A stretch of 64,000 nucleotides of DNA from Psoroptes ovis (taxonomy: Eukaryota; Arthropoda; Arachnida; Sarcoptiformes; Psoroptidae), in assembly GCA_002943765.1 (NCBI GenBank), contig PQWQ01000007.1:2358501-2422500 (forward strand), read 5' to 3'. A model generated the notes under the pieces. It saw only the letters and a program-made list of their open reading frames with translations, was not told where the DNA came from and searched no databases. Below, in pieces: positions 8,582 to 20,415 of this stretch; within the stretch, counting starts at the first letter, position 1; each line of letters starts with the position of its first letter. Both the position numbers and the translations under genes were made by a program.

Positions 8582-11014
8582 ATGCGTAAATCATCAATTC
8601 GAAAAAGATCAAATGATGATAAAGTTTCAGGCAGACAATCAAGATTATTCAATGATTCAAAAAAAAGCAATACCAATGTTGAACCATCAGCGCCGCCAAT
8701 TTCTGAAACCGATCCAAATAATGATTCAACACTTTCAGAATATACTCCTTTATTGGAGAATTTCACTGAACGTTTTATTAATCGATCTCAGGGACCAGTT
8801 TTGCCTGGTTTTATTGATTCAAATCAATCGTCTACAATGACAGCTCAATCATCACAACAACAGCAATCAATTACTGTGATACAGCCATCGGTTCCGCCAG
8901 AATTATTACTTATTCATTATCAACAGTCACCATTTAATCCTAATCTAGTTCCATCAGATGTATCATCAATGTCGTCGTTTGGTGATGTAAATCTTGATAA
9001 TAATAATCAAAATGAATCAACAGCATCAAACATCGAATGGTCAAGCGGTTGTTGGCAAAAATTTCGTTTACATTTATGTCAATCTTTTTGGTACCTGTCA
9101 CAAACGATTTTAATAATTGGTTTGATTGTCTTTAATTTTGGATCAACATTTTCGCCATCAATTTATTCATCATTAGTAATAATGCCAAACATATTTAATG
9201 CCAATGATAAGCATCCTAAAATGGTTGTGCTTGATTTTTTTGCTTTAACTACTTTTCAATTGACAATGTCCATATTGTCTTTGATTGGAAGCTTAATATT
9301 ATTGTATTCAGCTTCACGTGTCATACATCGATTACGACGACGCGTTCATCTTCGTAAACTCAAACAAATGTCGAGTAATCCAAATTCTGTACAATCAACA
9401 TCAAACAATAAAATATATGAATCTGAATCAACAACAACAATAATGACATATGAAACTATAATTTTTGAGACATTAGGCTCAACAATGGCAAGAATTTTTT
9501 CATCGATCATGTTGATGCATCAATTTTGTCTTTGTTCGCTCTATGTTCATCTGATTTTTGATTATTTTGATCTATTGATTTCATCATTATCAACCGAATG
9601 GATCGATTATCTTGACCTTAATGGCGAACGTCAATGGTATTTGAATCATTTTGTGCTTGGTTCAATTTGGCTTACATCTATAGTAACGGTCATTGTTCTA
9701 TCATCAACAACAATGTTTGTGTGGTCACTACAATCACGACAAACTTGGCGAACATTCCAATATACAAAACTATTTCTTTTATGGATTATCAAAATTTTTT
9801 CAATCCTTATCGGATTTGTAACATTAACAATCACATTGTTTGTTGGAATACATATTTATTTACATCAAGATGTTGCAATAAATAAGTTCAATATTACTGA
9901 AATCACCGATGGTAATAATGATCCTGCGAATGATGTGCCATTATTACACATTAAGATGAACGATTGGTGTAAATCATTATTCGGTGCCATACCATTTTTA
10001 TTGATGCCATTCCATTTGAATGAAATTCTTGTAATGTTAATGTATTCACGTTATGATCATGAATATTATCGCCAGCGTTTACAAACAATTGATAATGGTA
10101 ATGATGTGTCTAATAATTCTTTCCATAACGCTACCAATGCTAATGATAATCAACAACAGTCGCAACAAATAATGAATTATCAAAGTATAAGGAATTCATC
10201 AGCTTCATCTACAATTAATCCACATCGCACTGAAGAAGCAAAAGATCCATTATTGTATTTAGCATCAATTCAATCAATGAAACGTTCAGTGCGATCATCA
10301 TTTTTTTTCCGTACATTTTCCACGATACGCAATTGGTTTATAATGGTTATTTTTTTCACACTATTATTTCAAATCATAATGAATATATTATATTTTCATT
10401 TAATTGATACAAAAATTACCGAACCAAATGCAACATCAATTATTGAATTGAATTTTATACGTCAATATTTAGTTAATCAAGAAAAACCATACGTAATGAT
10501 TGCATCGATTGTATTGTTATTGAATACAACAATCATTTATTTAATAATGTTATTTCGTGGTAAAATATCACAAGACTGGCTAATATATGGACAAAAACAG
10601 CCACAACAATCATTAACAAATGAAAAGCGTTTTGATTTCTGGACACCATTCATACTATGGAATTGTTTAATACTAATCAATGGAATCATTATCGAAAATA
10701 CGTCAAGAATATTACAATTACAATTATGGTTAATAGGTTTAACAACAATGATTATATTACTATTATGTCCATCATTATTGTTAATATATTTTGCCTGTAA
10801 AACATTACGAACATCAACAACAAGTAATAATAATTTAATGAATAATCATGAATCATTGTATCAAAGATTTTATCCATTAAAATGGCCATGGTTATTTCTA
10901 TTCATATCATTATTTATATTTTCAACTACATTTACATATGTAATATTTTGGATATATGGCTATTGGTATGATGATAAAGATTTCGGTTACATAATGCGCA
11001 TAAAACATCATTGA
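8582..11014 (+). CDS. multi-pass membrane protein of unknown function
   Basis: A single open frame of 810 codons from ATG 8582; an in-frame TTG at 8573 is less likely as a start. The first 160 residues are Ser/Asn/Gln-rich and hydrophilic, with an acidic dileucine-like SEYTPLLENF. About 11 hydrophobic spans follow, near residues 168-190, 225-247, 295-330, 357-382, 397-428, 469-491, 583-606, 636-659, 687-707, 713-740 and 766-792. Polar Asn/Gln-rich loops lie near 255-290 and 505-575. I do not recognise the family; the spans do not fit the classic 7-helix receptor pattern. It could be a transporter- or scaffold-like protein, but nothing visible decides this. AATAAA lies 100 bp past the stop. 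Confidence 0.85.
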   Translation: MRKSSIRKRSNDDKVSGRQSRLFNDSKKSNTNVEPSAPPISETDPNNDSTLSEYTPLLENFTERFINRSQGPVLPGFIDSNQSSTMTAQSSQQQQSITVIQPSVPPELLLIHYQQSPFNPNLVPSDVSSMSSFGDVNLDNNNQNESTASNIEWSSGCWQKFRLHLCQSFWYLSQTILIIGLIVFNFGSTFSPSIYSSLVIMPNIFNANDKHPKMVVLDFFALTTFQLTMSILSLIGSLILLYSASRVIHRLRRRVHLRKLKQMSSNPNSVQSTSNNKIYESESTTTIMTYETIIFETLGSTMARIFSSIMLMHQFCLCSLYVHLIFDYFDLLISSLSTEWIDYLDLNGERQWYLNHFVLGSIWLTSIVTVIVLSSTTMFVWSLQSRQTWRTFQYTKLFLLWIIKIFSILIGFVTLTITLFVGIHIYLHQDVAINKFNITEITDGNNDPANDVPLLHIKMNDWCKSLFGAIPFLLMPFHLNEILVMLMYSRYDHEYYRQRLQTIDNGNDVSNNSFHNATNANDNQQQSQQIMNYQSIRNSSASSTINPHRTEEAKDPLLYLASIQSMKRSVRSSFFFRTFSTIRNWFIMVIFFTLLFQIIMNILYFHLIDTKITEPNATSIIELNFIRQYLVNQEKPYVMIASIVLLLNTTIIYLIMLFRGKISQDWLIYGQKQPQQSLTNEKRFDFWTPFILWNCLILINGIIIENTSRILQLQLWLIGLTTMIILLLCPSLLLIYFACKTLRTSTTSNNNLMNNHESLYQRFYPLKWPWLFLFISLFIFSTTFTYVIFWIYGYWYDDKDFGYIMRIKHH

Positions 11015-11113
11015 AATTTATGAATGAATACAAATTTATTTGTGATTGAATTGAATTTTTGTTATTTTGGCAATATAATTATTTTTATTTTAAATCAAAT
11101 TTTCAAATATTTA

Positions 11114-11119
11114 AATAAA
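11114..11119 (+). terminator. polyadenylation signal of the membrane-protein gene
   Basis: AATAAA 100 bp downstream of the stop codon, followed by a T/G-rich stretch. Confidence 0.6.
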
Positions 11120-11643
11120 GTTATTTGTTCGTTTTTGTATAATTTACGTCATTCAGTGCATCAATCAATTTCAATCATCAATCAATGATCATTATCAATC
11201 ATTAATCGTTCAATTACTTTTATCTACTTATCAAAATTATCATTGATAATTCAATTTCATGTTATTTTTGAATACTTGAAGACCACTTTTTCATCAATTT
11301 TTTCTTTAATTGATTGAAATGAAGTCATCAAAATTTTCAATTGATTGTTTTTTTATTATGTTTTCATGGAAAATTTTTTTCATGAATTTAACAAGATTTT
11401 CAATCAAATTCAAATCATAAGATGATGACGATGAAGATGATCATTAACATCATGGACATTAAACAATTGATTTGTAAACAAGTAAACAATTTTCATTGCC
11501 ATTGTCACTAGAGAATCGATTATTGCATCAAGTATTGTCATCGAGAATTTTTAACAAAAAAAAAATTCAATAATCATTTAAATTCATGTAAACAACATTT
11601 TCAATTTCATTTTTTAAGGGTGAATATGTTGGTGAATCTTTAC
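11120..11643. other. intergenic region upstream of the secreted-protein gene
   Basis: About 520 bp of AT-rich sequence with ATCAATCA-type repeats near 11160-11210 and a GATGATGACGATGAAGATGA stretch near 11420. No gene is visible. It must contain the upstream promoter region of the gene starting at 11740. Confidence 0.6.
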
Positions 11644-11653
11644 TATATAAATA
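11644..11653 (+). promoter_or_regulatory. TATA box of the secreted-protein gene
   Basis: TATATAAATA lies 87 bp before the ATG. A pyrimidine-rich TCATTCTTCATTTTTCAATC about 20-40 bp downstream could hold the start site. This is the clearest core promoter in the window. Confidence 0.65.
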
Positions 11654-11739
11654 TGGACAATCATTCTTCATTTTTCAATCATTATTTTTTGTAATTTTGT
11701 TAACTCGACGACTATTTTACCAAAAGAAAAAAAACGAAA

Positions 11740-12661
11740 ATGAAATTTTTATCAAGCTTTTCGCTGATGATAATCACATTGATCATTTGCATCGATCACA
11801 ATGATGCAGCTAGAATTAGACGTGCAGAAAAATGCGGAAAAAATGAAATTAATCAGATGGATAAATTATTGACCGGTGTATTACCATTCAGTAATCCAAA
11901 ATCGTTGCCAGAAAAAGTTGAAGAAATACCACAATTTTGTTCGTAAGTTTTTTTTGCAATCTTTGATGATATTTTTTCCCGAAATAATTTCTAATTAATT
12001 TTTTCCCTCTTAGACAATATGGTGATTCGCTAACAAAAATTGAATCATTGAATAAACGTTGTATGCAAGAAACACAACGTAATGTCATCGCTTTGATTAT
12101 CTACAATATCAAGCAATCAACACGTGGTATTTGTTCGAAAAAAGCTGTACAATCAAATAAATTGACACCAGCTAAGAAAAATTTCCTTCAATTAACTCAT
12201 TGTGTAAATGGTGGTAAACAACAATTGCAAAAATGTACAGATACGGGAGCCGGTTATTTGACAGCAATCGAAAAAGAACCGAAAACACAACGTATACCAA
12301 TGTTGTGCTGGTAATTATCATTCATATTTGTTTTTTTTAATGATAAATAAGTCATTCCAACTAACTAATCTTTTTATCTCTTAATTTTATCGATTTCGAA
12401 AATAGTCAAATGTTGAACACACGTGAATGTTATCACAAAGCATTACGTTCAGCACCTGATTGTAAATCAGATGAAGTTGACAAAACATTAAACGATATTG
12501 TCAAATCAATCGGTAATGGTGCTGAATCACCATTACGTTCAATTTGTGGTGAATATAATGATAAAGCTAAATGTTCAAAAGTCAAATTACCACCAATACA
12601 AAAAGCAAAAAATCAAAAATCATTAATTGAAAGTGCATTACATTTATTGGAAGATCTTTGA
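11740..12661 (+). CDS. secreted 12-cysteine protein, three exons
   Basis: Exons 11740-11942, 12014-12310 and 12406-12661 join in frame (203+297+256 bp) to give 251 residues. The introns are 71 and 95 bp; both have GT...AG ends (GTAAGT...CTCTTAG and GTAATT...AATAG). The first 23 or so residues form a signal peptide (MKFLSSFSLMIITLIICI). The mature part is Lys-rich and has 12 cysteines, including a CC pair made across the second splice junction. The pattern recalls helical disulfide-rich secreted families such as DUF19 or DUF1397 (27-kDa haemolymph glycoprotein), but I cannot assign it. A TATA box lies upstream and AATAAA at 12811. It is probably an abundant extracellular or haemolymph protein. 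Confidence 0.88.
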
Positions 12662-12810
12662 AGGCAAAAATATATTTTGAATGGAAAATAGCATTTGAAA
12701 ACATTTGGTTTATTGGGGGTACTGTTTTCGATATTAAATTTAACGATTTTTATTCATTGAATTATGATTAAAGCACAAAAACATTATGATTGATGTTCAA
12801 ACATATTTTG

Positions 12811-12816
12811 AATAAA
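12811..12816 (+). terminator. polyadenylation signal of the secreted-protein gene
   Basis: AATAAA 150 bp downstream of the stop codon, followed by an A-rich stretch. Confidence 0.55.
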
Positions 12817-13068
12817 ATTAAAAAAAAAATTTTATTTGAACTTTTGTAATCAAACACAAAATAAAATTTGAAAACCAAAATAAAAATTAATCAAACAAAT
12901 CAAATTCAAATAATATTTTTGCTATAAATTCGATTGAATATTTAACAAAATTTATTTTCATTTTTTGTTTTATTTAATCATGTCTTTTGAAATTTTGTTA
13001 TTTTCAAGCGTTATTATTTGATTGTTTTGGCGTGTTTCTATTTAGATTTTAATTTTTCAATTAAAAAA
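12817..13068. other. short intergenic spacer
   Basis: AT-rich spacer between the secreted-protein gene and the next gene. No clear TATA box or open frame. It must contain the promoter and 5' UTR of the gene at 13069. Confidence 0.5.
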
Positions 13069-13899
13069 ATGACCAATCAAACTGAATTAGATCGTACCAT
13101 ACGTTATGTATTGATACGTGTTGAATGTGTTGAACGTACTGATTATGAAAATTTTGATCATAATAATAATAATGAATCAACATCATCATCATTATCATCA
13201 ACATCGTCTTCAAAAACGATTAAAAGGTACAGTTATGAAGAATTAAATGATGAAATTGAAGCATTAAATCATGTACGAATGAATTTAAATGATTTTATTA
13301 ATCGTAATCAAGATTTAACTGTTGATCAATTGTGTATATTGAAAGAATTGAAACATCGTTTATTTGGTGCGATTGATAAATTGAAAATAGCTGCTGAACA
13401 TTTATTATCATCAACAGCAACGAATAAATCATTGACATTATTATCACCATCATCATCTACATCATCAAATAATAATAATAATAATAATAATGATCATTTA
13501 TTACAATTAACATCATCAATGTCTTTAAAATCACCGAAAAAAAATTTTTCGAATAATAAATCTAATAACAATAATAATAGTCAACGTAATTATAATAATA
13601 AAAATAATAAACATCAACAACAACAACACTCAAATAATGGTAAATCAATGAATAAAAATCATTTGAATGCCAATAATGATCCATTAGCATTTGGTGGTAC
13701 TGATTGTTCAACAATGATACGTTTTTTTGTTAATCAAATCAATAAAAATAATCCAGATATTTGTTATAACAGTTCGATCAGTGATATTAATAATCCAAAC
13801 AATAATCATAATGATCCATTTGGATTAATGAGATTATCATCACCACCATCGCCATCATCAACAACCGTGCCATCATTTGCTACAAATCCATCACCATAA
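13069..13899 (+). CDS. Asn/Ser-rich protein of unknown function
   Basis: 276 codons from ATG 13069 (AAAAAATGACC context, MTNQTELDR); an in-frame TTG at 13018 would add 17 residues and is less likely. The first 110 residues are the only complex part: TIRYVLIRVECVER near the start, then, after a Ser run, an amphipathic stretch SYEELNDEIEALNHVRMNLNDF and KELKHRLFGAIDKLKIAAEHLL, probably a small helical or coiled-coil domain. The rest is Asn, Ser and Gln runs with a Pro/Ser tail ending FATNPSP. There is no signal peptide or membrane span. I do not recognise it. AATAAA occurs at 14018, 119 bp past the stop. Confidence 0.75.
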   Translation: MTNQTELDRTIRYVLIRVECVERTDYENFDHNNNNESTSSSLSSTSSSKTIKRYSYEELNDEIEALNHVRMNLNDFINRNQDLTVDQLCILKELKHRLFGAIDKLKIAAEHLLSSTATNKSLTLLSPSSSTSSNNNNNNNNDHLLQLTSSMSLKSPKKNFSNNKSNNNNNSQRNYNNKNNKHQQQQHSNNGKSMNKNHLNANNDPLAFGGTDCSTMIRFFVNQINKNNPDICYNSSISDINNPNNNHNDPFGLMRLSSPPSPSSTTVPSFATNPSP

Positions 13900-14017
13900 A
13901 GATGGTGAAAGCAAAAAATGTTTTAAATTTGGTTATATCTTCAAGATTCTTTTCGTTTCGTTGTCTTTTGTATCTTTTTCTGAATGTTTTTCTTCTCATA
14001 TTTTGATTGATCATAAT

Positions 14018-14023
14018 AATAAA
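14018..14023 (+). terminator. polyadenylation signal of the Asn/Ser-rich gene
   Basis: AATAAA 119 bp downstream of the stop codon, followed by a T-rich stretch. Confidence 0.5.
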
Positions 14024-14994
14024 TGATATTTTGAACCTTTTTTTTCACATTTGCCGAATTAAAACTTCAAAAACTCTTTCGAACCATCGCTACAAGATGG
14101 TAGCATTGACAATGGGTATCGTTCATTGAATTTTTATGCCAAAATTTTGACAATTTTCTCATGGCGACAAATGAATCAAGTTTAATCCTCAAACAAAAAA
14201 ATTTAAAAAAAACAATTGTCGCCAATCATCTTATGATATCGTCGAAGACAACAATGACGACGACGACGACGACAAGTTCTGGTCAACAATTCAACGACGG
14301 GTGGTTTGATTAGTTGATTTATTTTGTTTGATTGTTATGTATTGTGTCGTTATGCGTGTCGATTCATACTTCAACAAAAGGTGTCGATTATTTTTTTTGG
14401 CTCTTTGTTGTTATTGATGTTGTTGAATTATGATCAAATATTGTCTGGATTTTCGTTTTTTTTTTTTTTTGGACCAAAAATTGAATTATTTTTTTCTCGA
14501 TCTTTTGAGAGCATAGTACAAAAGTAAACAAACAACAATAATTGAATGAGATTTAAAAAGTTTCAAGTTTTATAATTTTTCAATTTGTTTCTTATTCAAT
14601 TTTTCATTTTCATTTTCATTTTTTTTTTAATATTTTCATTTTCATATTTCGAGGTCAAATTAACCACCGCGATCAAATACATTCAAAAATATCATTGTTT
14701 AATTTCATTTTTCCTGCCAATTTTCAATTCAATTTATTTTTTTTGTATTTATTTCAAAAAAATTGAAAAAATCATTTTTTAAAATGCTCATAGGCGGGTG
14801 GTAAAAACTGTTGTTGTTGTTGTTTATCGCCAAATGAATTTTACAAATTGTGAAATTAAGGAAAAAATTGACAAAATTTATATACACAAATAAAAATCTC
14901 ATATAGACAAAATACCTTTAAATAAATAAATACGAATAAATTGCACATAAATAAATACGATTTATGGTTGATTTAATGCAGAAATATATATTGC

Positions 14995-15005
14995 GGGGGG
15001 GGGGG
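14995..15005. repeat. G11 homopolymer
   Basis: Eleven G in a row in a region otherwise made of A/T runs; long G runs are rare in this window. Confidence 0.9.
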
Positions 15006-15337
15006 AAACGGAATTTTTTTTTTGATATTTTCTCAATTTTTCATTTGAAAAAAAAATTTTTAAATTACAAAATTCCATGTGTTTTAGCAATAAGTGAGAG
15101 CAATGATTTGAAATTGGAAATTTTTTTTTTTTGAAAATTTTTCTTTGAAATTTTCCAATTTCAATTTTCTTATTTCAAAGAAATAAATTTCAATTTTTTT
15201 TTATTTCAAAAAAAAAAAAAATTTCCAAAATTCAAAGAAAACAAAAAAAAAAATTCAAAGAAAAATGAATTTCTGCAGACGATTTTTTTTTCTTTTGGCC
15301 TGTTTTGTCTAATAAAATAATAATGAGATTGTAACGT

Positions 15338-15420
15338 TGTCCGAAAAGTTTTGACCGATTTTCAATGTCAATTGCCATTGATTTTACATTCATTCACTGC
15401 GCACAAACTTTTCGGACAAC
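15338..15420 (+). mobile_element. palindromic element copy 1
   Basis: 83 bp. TTGTCCGAAAAGTTT and its exact reverse complement form both ends. The left arm continues TGACCGATTTTCAATG, the asymmetric interior shared by other copies. Confidence 0.85.
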
Positions 15421-15644
15421 TCCGAAAATATTTTGTATGAAAATGTGAAAAATAAATTGAAATACGAAAAGAAAAAAATTCGTCGGCGCATTTGTGTGAA
15501 TTTTTTTTTTGACAGAAGAACGAAAAAAATACACGAAAACATTCAACGAAACAAAAAAAAACGATTCATTCGAGTTTTTCAAATGTTTTCAAATAGTTCT
15601 CGAAAAAAAATGAAAAAAAATGTTCAAAATTCATTTCATTTCAA

Positions 15645-15712
15645 TTTTGATTCAATTCAATTCACCATTCATTCTTTACCATTGAATTCAATTCAATTCA
15701 ATTCAATGAATG
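15645..15712. repeat. TTCAA-type short tandem repeat
   Basis: Imperfect tandem copies of TTCAA/ATTCA running into AATGAATGAATAAATG. Confidence 0.7.
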
Positions 15713-16899
15713 AATAAATGTTTTTTTTTTTTTTTCGTTTTTTTGATATTTTCAATTTATTTCCATTTTTTTCATCATTTTTCTTCCATATTTTTGCCAT
15801 TTTTATTTGATATTTTCCATGATATTTTCTCCGATATATATATTTCATCGTGTATGCATTATTATCCACATTCATTTTATGCACATTCATTTTCCTATGT
15901 TTCGCTTCTCTGTCTCTGTCTCTGTCTCTATCTCTTGCCATTTATCGTTCATTTTCTTTCGTATATTTTTTTTATTTTTTCCATTTTGCAAAACATTATT
16001 ATTATTATTTTCCACATTTATTTTTCGTGAAGGAAAAATAAATAAATAAATAAATAAAAAATGTAATCAAAAAATTTGTGAAAATATAATAATAATAATA
16101 ATGAAAATAATAATGATGAAAACATATTGAATGAATGAAATGTGAATGAAATGAAATGAATGAATGAATGAATGAATATATTTTCATTCATTTCTTGTGT
16201 TTTGTGTATTTTTTTTTCGTATTTTTTCGTATTTTCAATTATATTTCCATGAAGTTTTTGTTATTTCTGTGAATTTTTTCCATTTTTTTTCGATTTCAAT
16301 CTACGAACAATGAAAAAAAAAAAAATGTTTTTCTTGTTGTTTACGACGAACATGGAGTTTTTTTTTTTTAGTTTAATTTGATTGTTGAACGTAGACTGAT
16401 GTGTGTGTGTGGCTGTGTGTGCTTGCTGTGTGTATTATGTTATCAATGATTTTGTTTTTTAATTTTTTTCAAATTTTTTTTTCAAATTTTTCGCTGAAGC
16501 AAATTGTGAAATTGTAAATTTTTTTTTTTCGTCGAAATTTTTAATTTGAAATTTTTCAAAAAATTGGAAATTTCAATTTCGTTTAATTTTGTATGAATGC
16601 GTGGAGAAATGTTGATCAAATTTTAAAATTTTAAATTTTGAAATGATTTTGGGTGAATTTCAATGTTTTTTCATGTGAATTTTATTTTTTCAAAATTTTA
16701 AAATTTGTTCAAATTGATCAATCGATCAATCAATGAAATTATTTAATCAATCAAACAATCAATCAATTGATCAATGAAATTTTTTGATTTAATCAGTTTA
16801 TTTGAGTTTGAAAGTTCAAGTATCAATTTCTGTGTTTCAATTTTTGTGTGTTGCATTGAATTTTTGTTTAAGTTCATATTTTTCCTCTTAATTCAATTC

Positions 16900-17194
16900 A
16901 AATTTTTATAATTGAATTTAAATTCTACGAATTTCTATTTATCAACTTTGAATTCTAAAACAATCAATGCCTCAAATAATGAATGGATCATGATTGAAAA
17001 TTAACGAGAAAATTTCTACCAATCAACGAGACAACCAACACCCGCCACCTTCAGCAATCAGCCGATCAATACATCGAACATAATCAGTTACATTTGTTTA
17101 CAATCATCAATCGCGATCAATCAAAAAAATTCCGTTTCTTCCAAAAATTTCTTGGAAAATCAAAAAACAATTTTTTGATTACCTCCAAATAATG
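16900..17194 (+). other. probable non-coding first exon of the BTB gene
   Basis: From about 17000 the composition changes to more balanced sequence with AATCAATC and ACCAACACCCGCC stretches, unlike the homopolymer-rich flanks, and it ends in AATG|GTAAGT, a perfect donor site. A matching acceptor TGTTTTTCAG lies at 20999-21008, 58 bp before the BTB start codon. The 5' end is not defined; a weak TTTATAATTG at about 16906 could be a TATA box. An ATG at the donor would open only a 7-codon upstream frame after splicing. Transcript data would be needed to confirm this exon. Confidence 0.5.
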
Positions 17195-17774
17195 GTAAGT
17201 TCTATGACATGTTTGTATTTAAAATGAAATCAAAATAATCAAAAATCGAGGAAAAAAATTTGACACAATACAAATTTTTTTTTTCATTTCGCGTGTTTTG
17301 AGAAAAATCATAATAAAAATAATCAAATCAAAATAAATAAATAAATATTCATTGAAATTTCGTTGAAAAAACAATGTTTTTTCCATTGAAAAACAATGCG
17401 ATTTAACAAATAATAATCATATTGATGATAATAAAACGACAAGCAAACAATCGAAACAAAACAAAAAAACAAAAATTTAATTCATTTCATGAGATTTTTT
17501 TTTTTTCGTTTTCGTTATTTGTAATTTTTCTCGTTTATTTCAATCAAAAAATAAATAAATGGAAACAAAATCAATCAAAACAAATATTATTACTGTTGTC
17601 GTTGTTGTTGTAGCAATTGCAATTTCACAAAAAATAAAATAAATTGAAATAAATTGAATTTTTTTTTCTTTTTAAATCAAATCAAATCAAATGAAATGAA
17701 AAAAAAATCCGCCCAATTTTATTACATTTTTCGTAGTTTTTTCAGTGGAAAATTGGGAAAAAAACAGTAAAAGC

Positions 17775-17844
17775 TGTCCGAAAAGTTTTTGCTTGTCAAT
17801 CGATGTTAAGTGTATGGAAATACGGCTCAAAACTTTTCGGACAA
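17775..17844 (-). mobile_element. palindromic element copy 2
   Basis: 70 bp, from TGTCCGAAAAGTTTT to AAAACTTTTCGGACAA. By its interior (TTTTGAGCCGTATTTCCAT on the minus strand) it is in reverse orientation to copy 1. Confidence 0.85.
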
Positions 17845-17969
17845 TTTAATTTTTTAATTTTTTTTTTCAAATTTTTCAATTGAAATTTGAAATTTAAAAA
17901 AAAATCTAAATGTTTTCAATCAATGAAATGTTTTATTTTTGATGAATTTTTACAAGTAAATAAATAATC

Positions 17970-17993
17970 AAAAAAAAAAAAAAAAAAAAAAAA
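17970..17993. repeat. A24 homopolymer
   Basis: An uninterrupted run of about 24 A. Confidence 0.9.
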
Positions 17994-19904
17994 TGAAAAT
18001 TTGAAAATTTAATTCATTCAATTTAAGGGAAAAAATGTGAAAAACATTTGTTTGTCTGCTGTGTTTGTTTGTTGTACTTTTGTACTGGCAAATGCAATCG
18101 AATTTGCACAAACATATCAAAAAGAAATGAATCGTAGAGGTATGACTTTTGACCTTCGAAATATGAAAAAAATTGCGATTTTTCTCGCAATTTTTTCCTT
18201 GCCTTCATAATTTGTGAATTCATTCATCATTTCATTCATTTTCTTACATTGAAATTTTTGTTTTTAAGCAAAAAAAAATAAAAAATAATTGAAAATAATG
18301 AAATGAAAATGATTTAAATTTTGTTTTTTGAACGAAATGAAAAAAAAATTCAAATTTTTACGAGAAAAAATAATGAAAATGAATGTTGACCTTTGACCTT
18401 TTGGTTTTGGAAAAATTTTCTTTTCATTTTTTTTTTTCATTTTCATTTTTCACATCTAAAATTGAAATTTTATTTATTTTTCTCGTTCTCTTCTGACATT
18501 TTAAACAGCGAAAATATACAAACAAACTAGATGAACTAAGACAAACACGCAGCCATATAAACACATAAATGATGATTATCATCATTAAATGAGGTGTTGA
18601 GGCTTTTAGAGTTTTTGTTTTTTGATTTTAATTTTAAATTTTCAATTTAGAATTTCAATTTTCCTAAATTTCACAATGCAAACTCTATGTTGAACAATTG
18701 TATTAACTACGAAAGATTGCATGAATAAACTACAAAATTCGAAAAATGAATTCATAATTTATGAAATATTTAATTCATTCAATTTTTATTACTTCTTATT
18801 TTCTTAAACCTCTTAAAGGTGGGAAAAATTTTTTCATTCATTCATTCATTTATTTAATCATTTAAAAATAATTTAAGAATCATTTAAAAATTGTTAGAAA
18901 AAAAACCTGTCAACATTTTTTTTTCGAATAAAATAGTCGAAATGTGCCCGAGTCCCTAACGGGTTACGGCGAAAAATTGATGAAAAGCTAAGAATTATCA
19001 TAACGAAAACATCTATGCATTTTGCTGTTGTCGTCGTTGAATCGTTGCTGTTGAATTGCTGTTTTTATTGTTACGAACCGGTTAACAATTGAATGAAAAA
19101 TTTCTTCAAAATTTCATCCATTTTTTTCATTTTTTAGCGAGAAAAAATAATAATTTTCTGAGAAATTTTAAATTGAAATATTTTTTTTTACTGAACAAAC
19201 AAAAAATGAAAAAACGAAACAAATCTCACAAATCATTCATCAAAAAAAAAAAAAAAAATTTTTTTGAAAAAAATGAATTCAATGAATGTGATATGAATGA
19301 ATGTAATATGAATGAATTACAGTGAAATTGCTTGATATGAATACTTGAAATGAAATGAATGAATGAATGAAATCTCTGAGAAAATTATGATTATTTTTTC
19401 CTGAGAAAAAAATAATCGTTTTTTTTTCAAAAATATTTTTGCAAAATTATCTAAAATTATTAAAACATTTTTGAATTGAAAAATGTTTTTTTTTCATTTT
19501 TTTTAAATGTGAAAATTTGAAATGAATTTGATTGAATTGAATAATGTTCTGATGAAAAAATATTTGTCAACTCAAGAATTGAAAAAAATCGTGTTTCTAT
19601 GAATTGTCCAATAAGTTGTTGTTGTTTGATAGATGAATGGAAGTTTATGAATAAATCTAAAAATTCAAAGGGTTTAAAGGTGATTATATGAGAGAAAATA
19701 ATGAACAAATTTCGTAAATCAAAAAATGGAAAATCGAATCAAAAAGAAAAAATTATTTCGACAAAATTTTGGAAAAAAAATCATGAAAAAAAACCTTGGA
19801 AAATTCAATTATATGACAACGATAACAAATGATTTGAATGAAATGTGGAATGAACAATTGATTTGAAAATATTAATGAAATGTAAAATGAAAAATATAAA
19901 TTGA

Positions 19905-19987
19905 CTCGTCCGAAAAGTTTTTGTCGATTTTCAGCATACATTTCCATTGAAAATTACATAGTTTATATCCAAGAACTTTATGGACAG
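19905..19987 (+). mobile_element. palindromic element copy 3, right arm decayed
   Basis: Left arm CGTCCGAAAAGTTTTTGTCG with interior ATTTTCAGCATACATTTCC; the right arm is reduced to AAGAACTTTATGGACAG. GACT occurs just outside both ends. Confidence 0.75.
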
Positions 19988-20345
19988 ACTCATTTTTAAA
20001 ATGATTTGAATGGTGTGAAATTTTGAATGATGAAAATGTAATTTTCTGTACTTTTTTGAGCAGAAAAAAATGAAATTTTTTCCATTTTCATTTTACACAT
20101 CCATTCGTAATGTATTTTCCATGTGTGTGCGTTTGTTATTTCTTTGAAATCTTTGAAATGAATGAATGAATGGAAAATGTGAAATATCAAATTTGAATGT
20201 TTACGATGAACACGTAACGAAATATTTCCATGTATATTCATCCATCATTATTCATGTGTGTCTGTATGTGTGTTTTTCAATAAAATTTCATAAAATTTTT
20301 ATTCAAAATTTTTGAAATATTTAAATAAATGCATTTATTATAACG

Positions 20346-20415
20346 CTGTTCAAAAAGTTCATCACCATTTAATCAACAAAAATGTGTTTCGAAATCCGTA
20401 AAAACTTTTCGGACA
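20346..20415 (-). mobile_element. palindromic element copy 4
   Basis: 70 bp. Left arm decayed (CTGTTCAAAAAGTTC), right arm intact (AAAACTTTTCGGACAA). Confidence 0.8.

Larger units (their letters stand above)
14024..16900. other. long non-coding region upstream of the BTB gene
   Basis: About 2.9 kb of homopolymer-rich AT sequence. The open frames here are low-complexity Phe/Ile/Lys strings and are not credible genes. It holds a (GAC)n run near 14256-14273, a G11 run at 14995-15005, one palindromic element at 15338-15420, a TTCAA-type repeat at about 15645-15712, a TCTCTG repeat at about 15907-15936 and ATTC/AATG runs near 16150. Confidence 0.7.
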
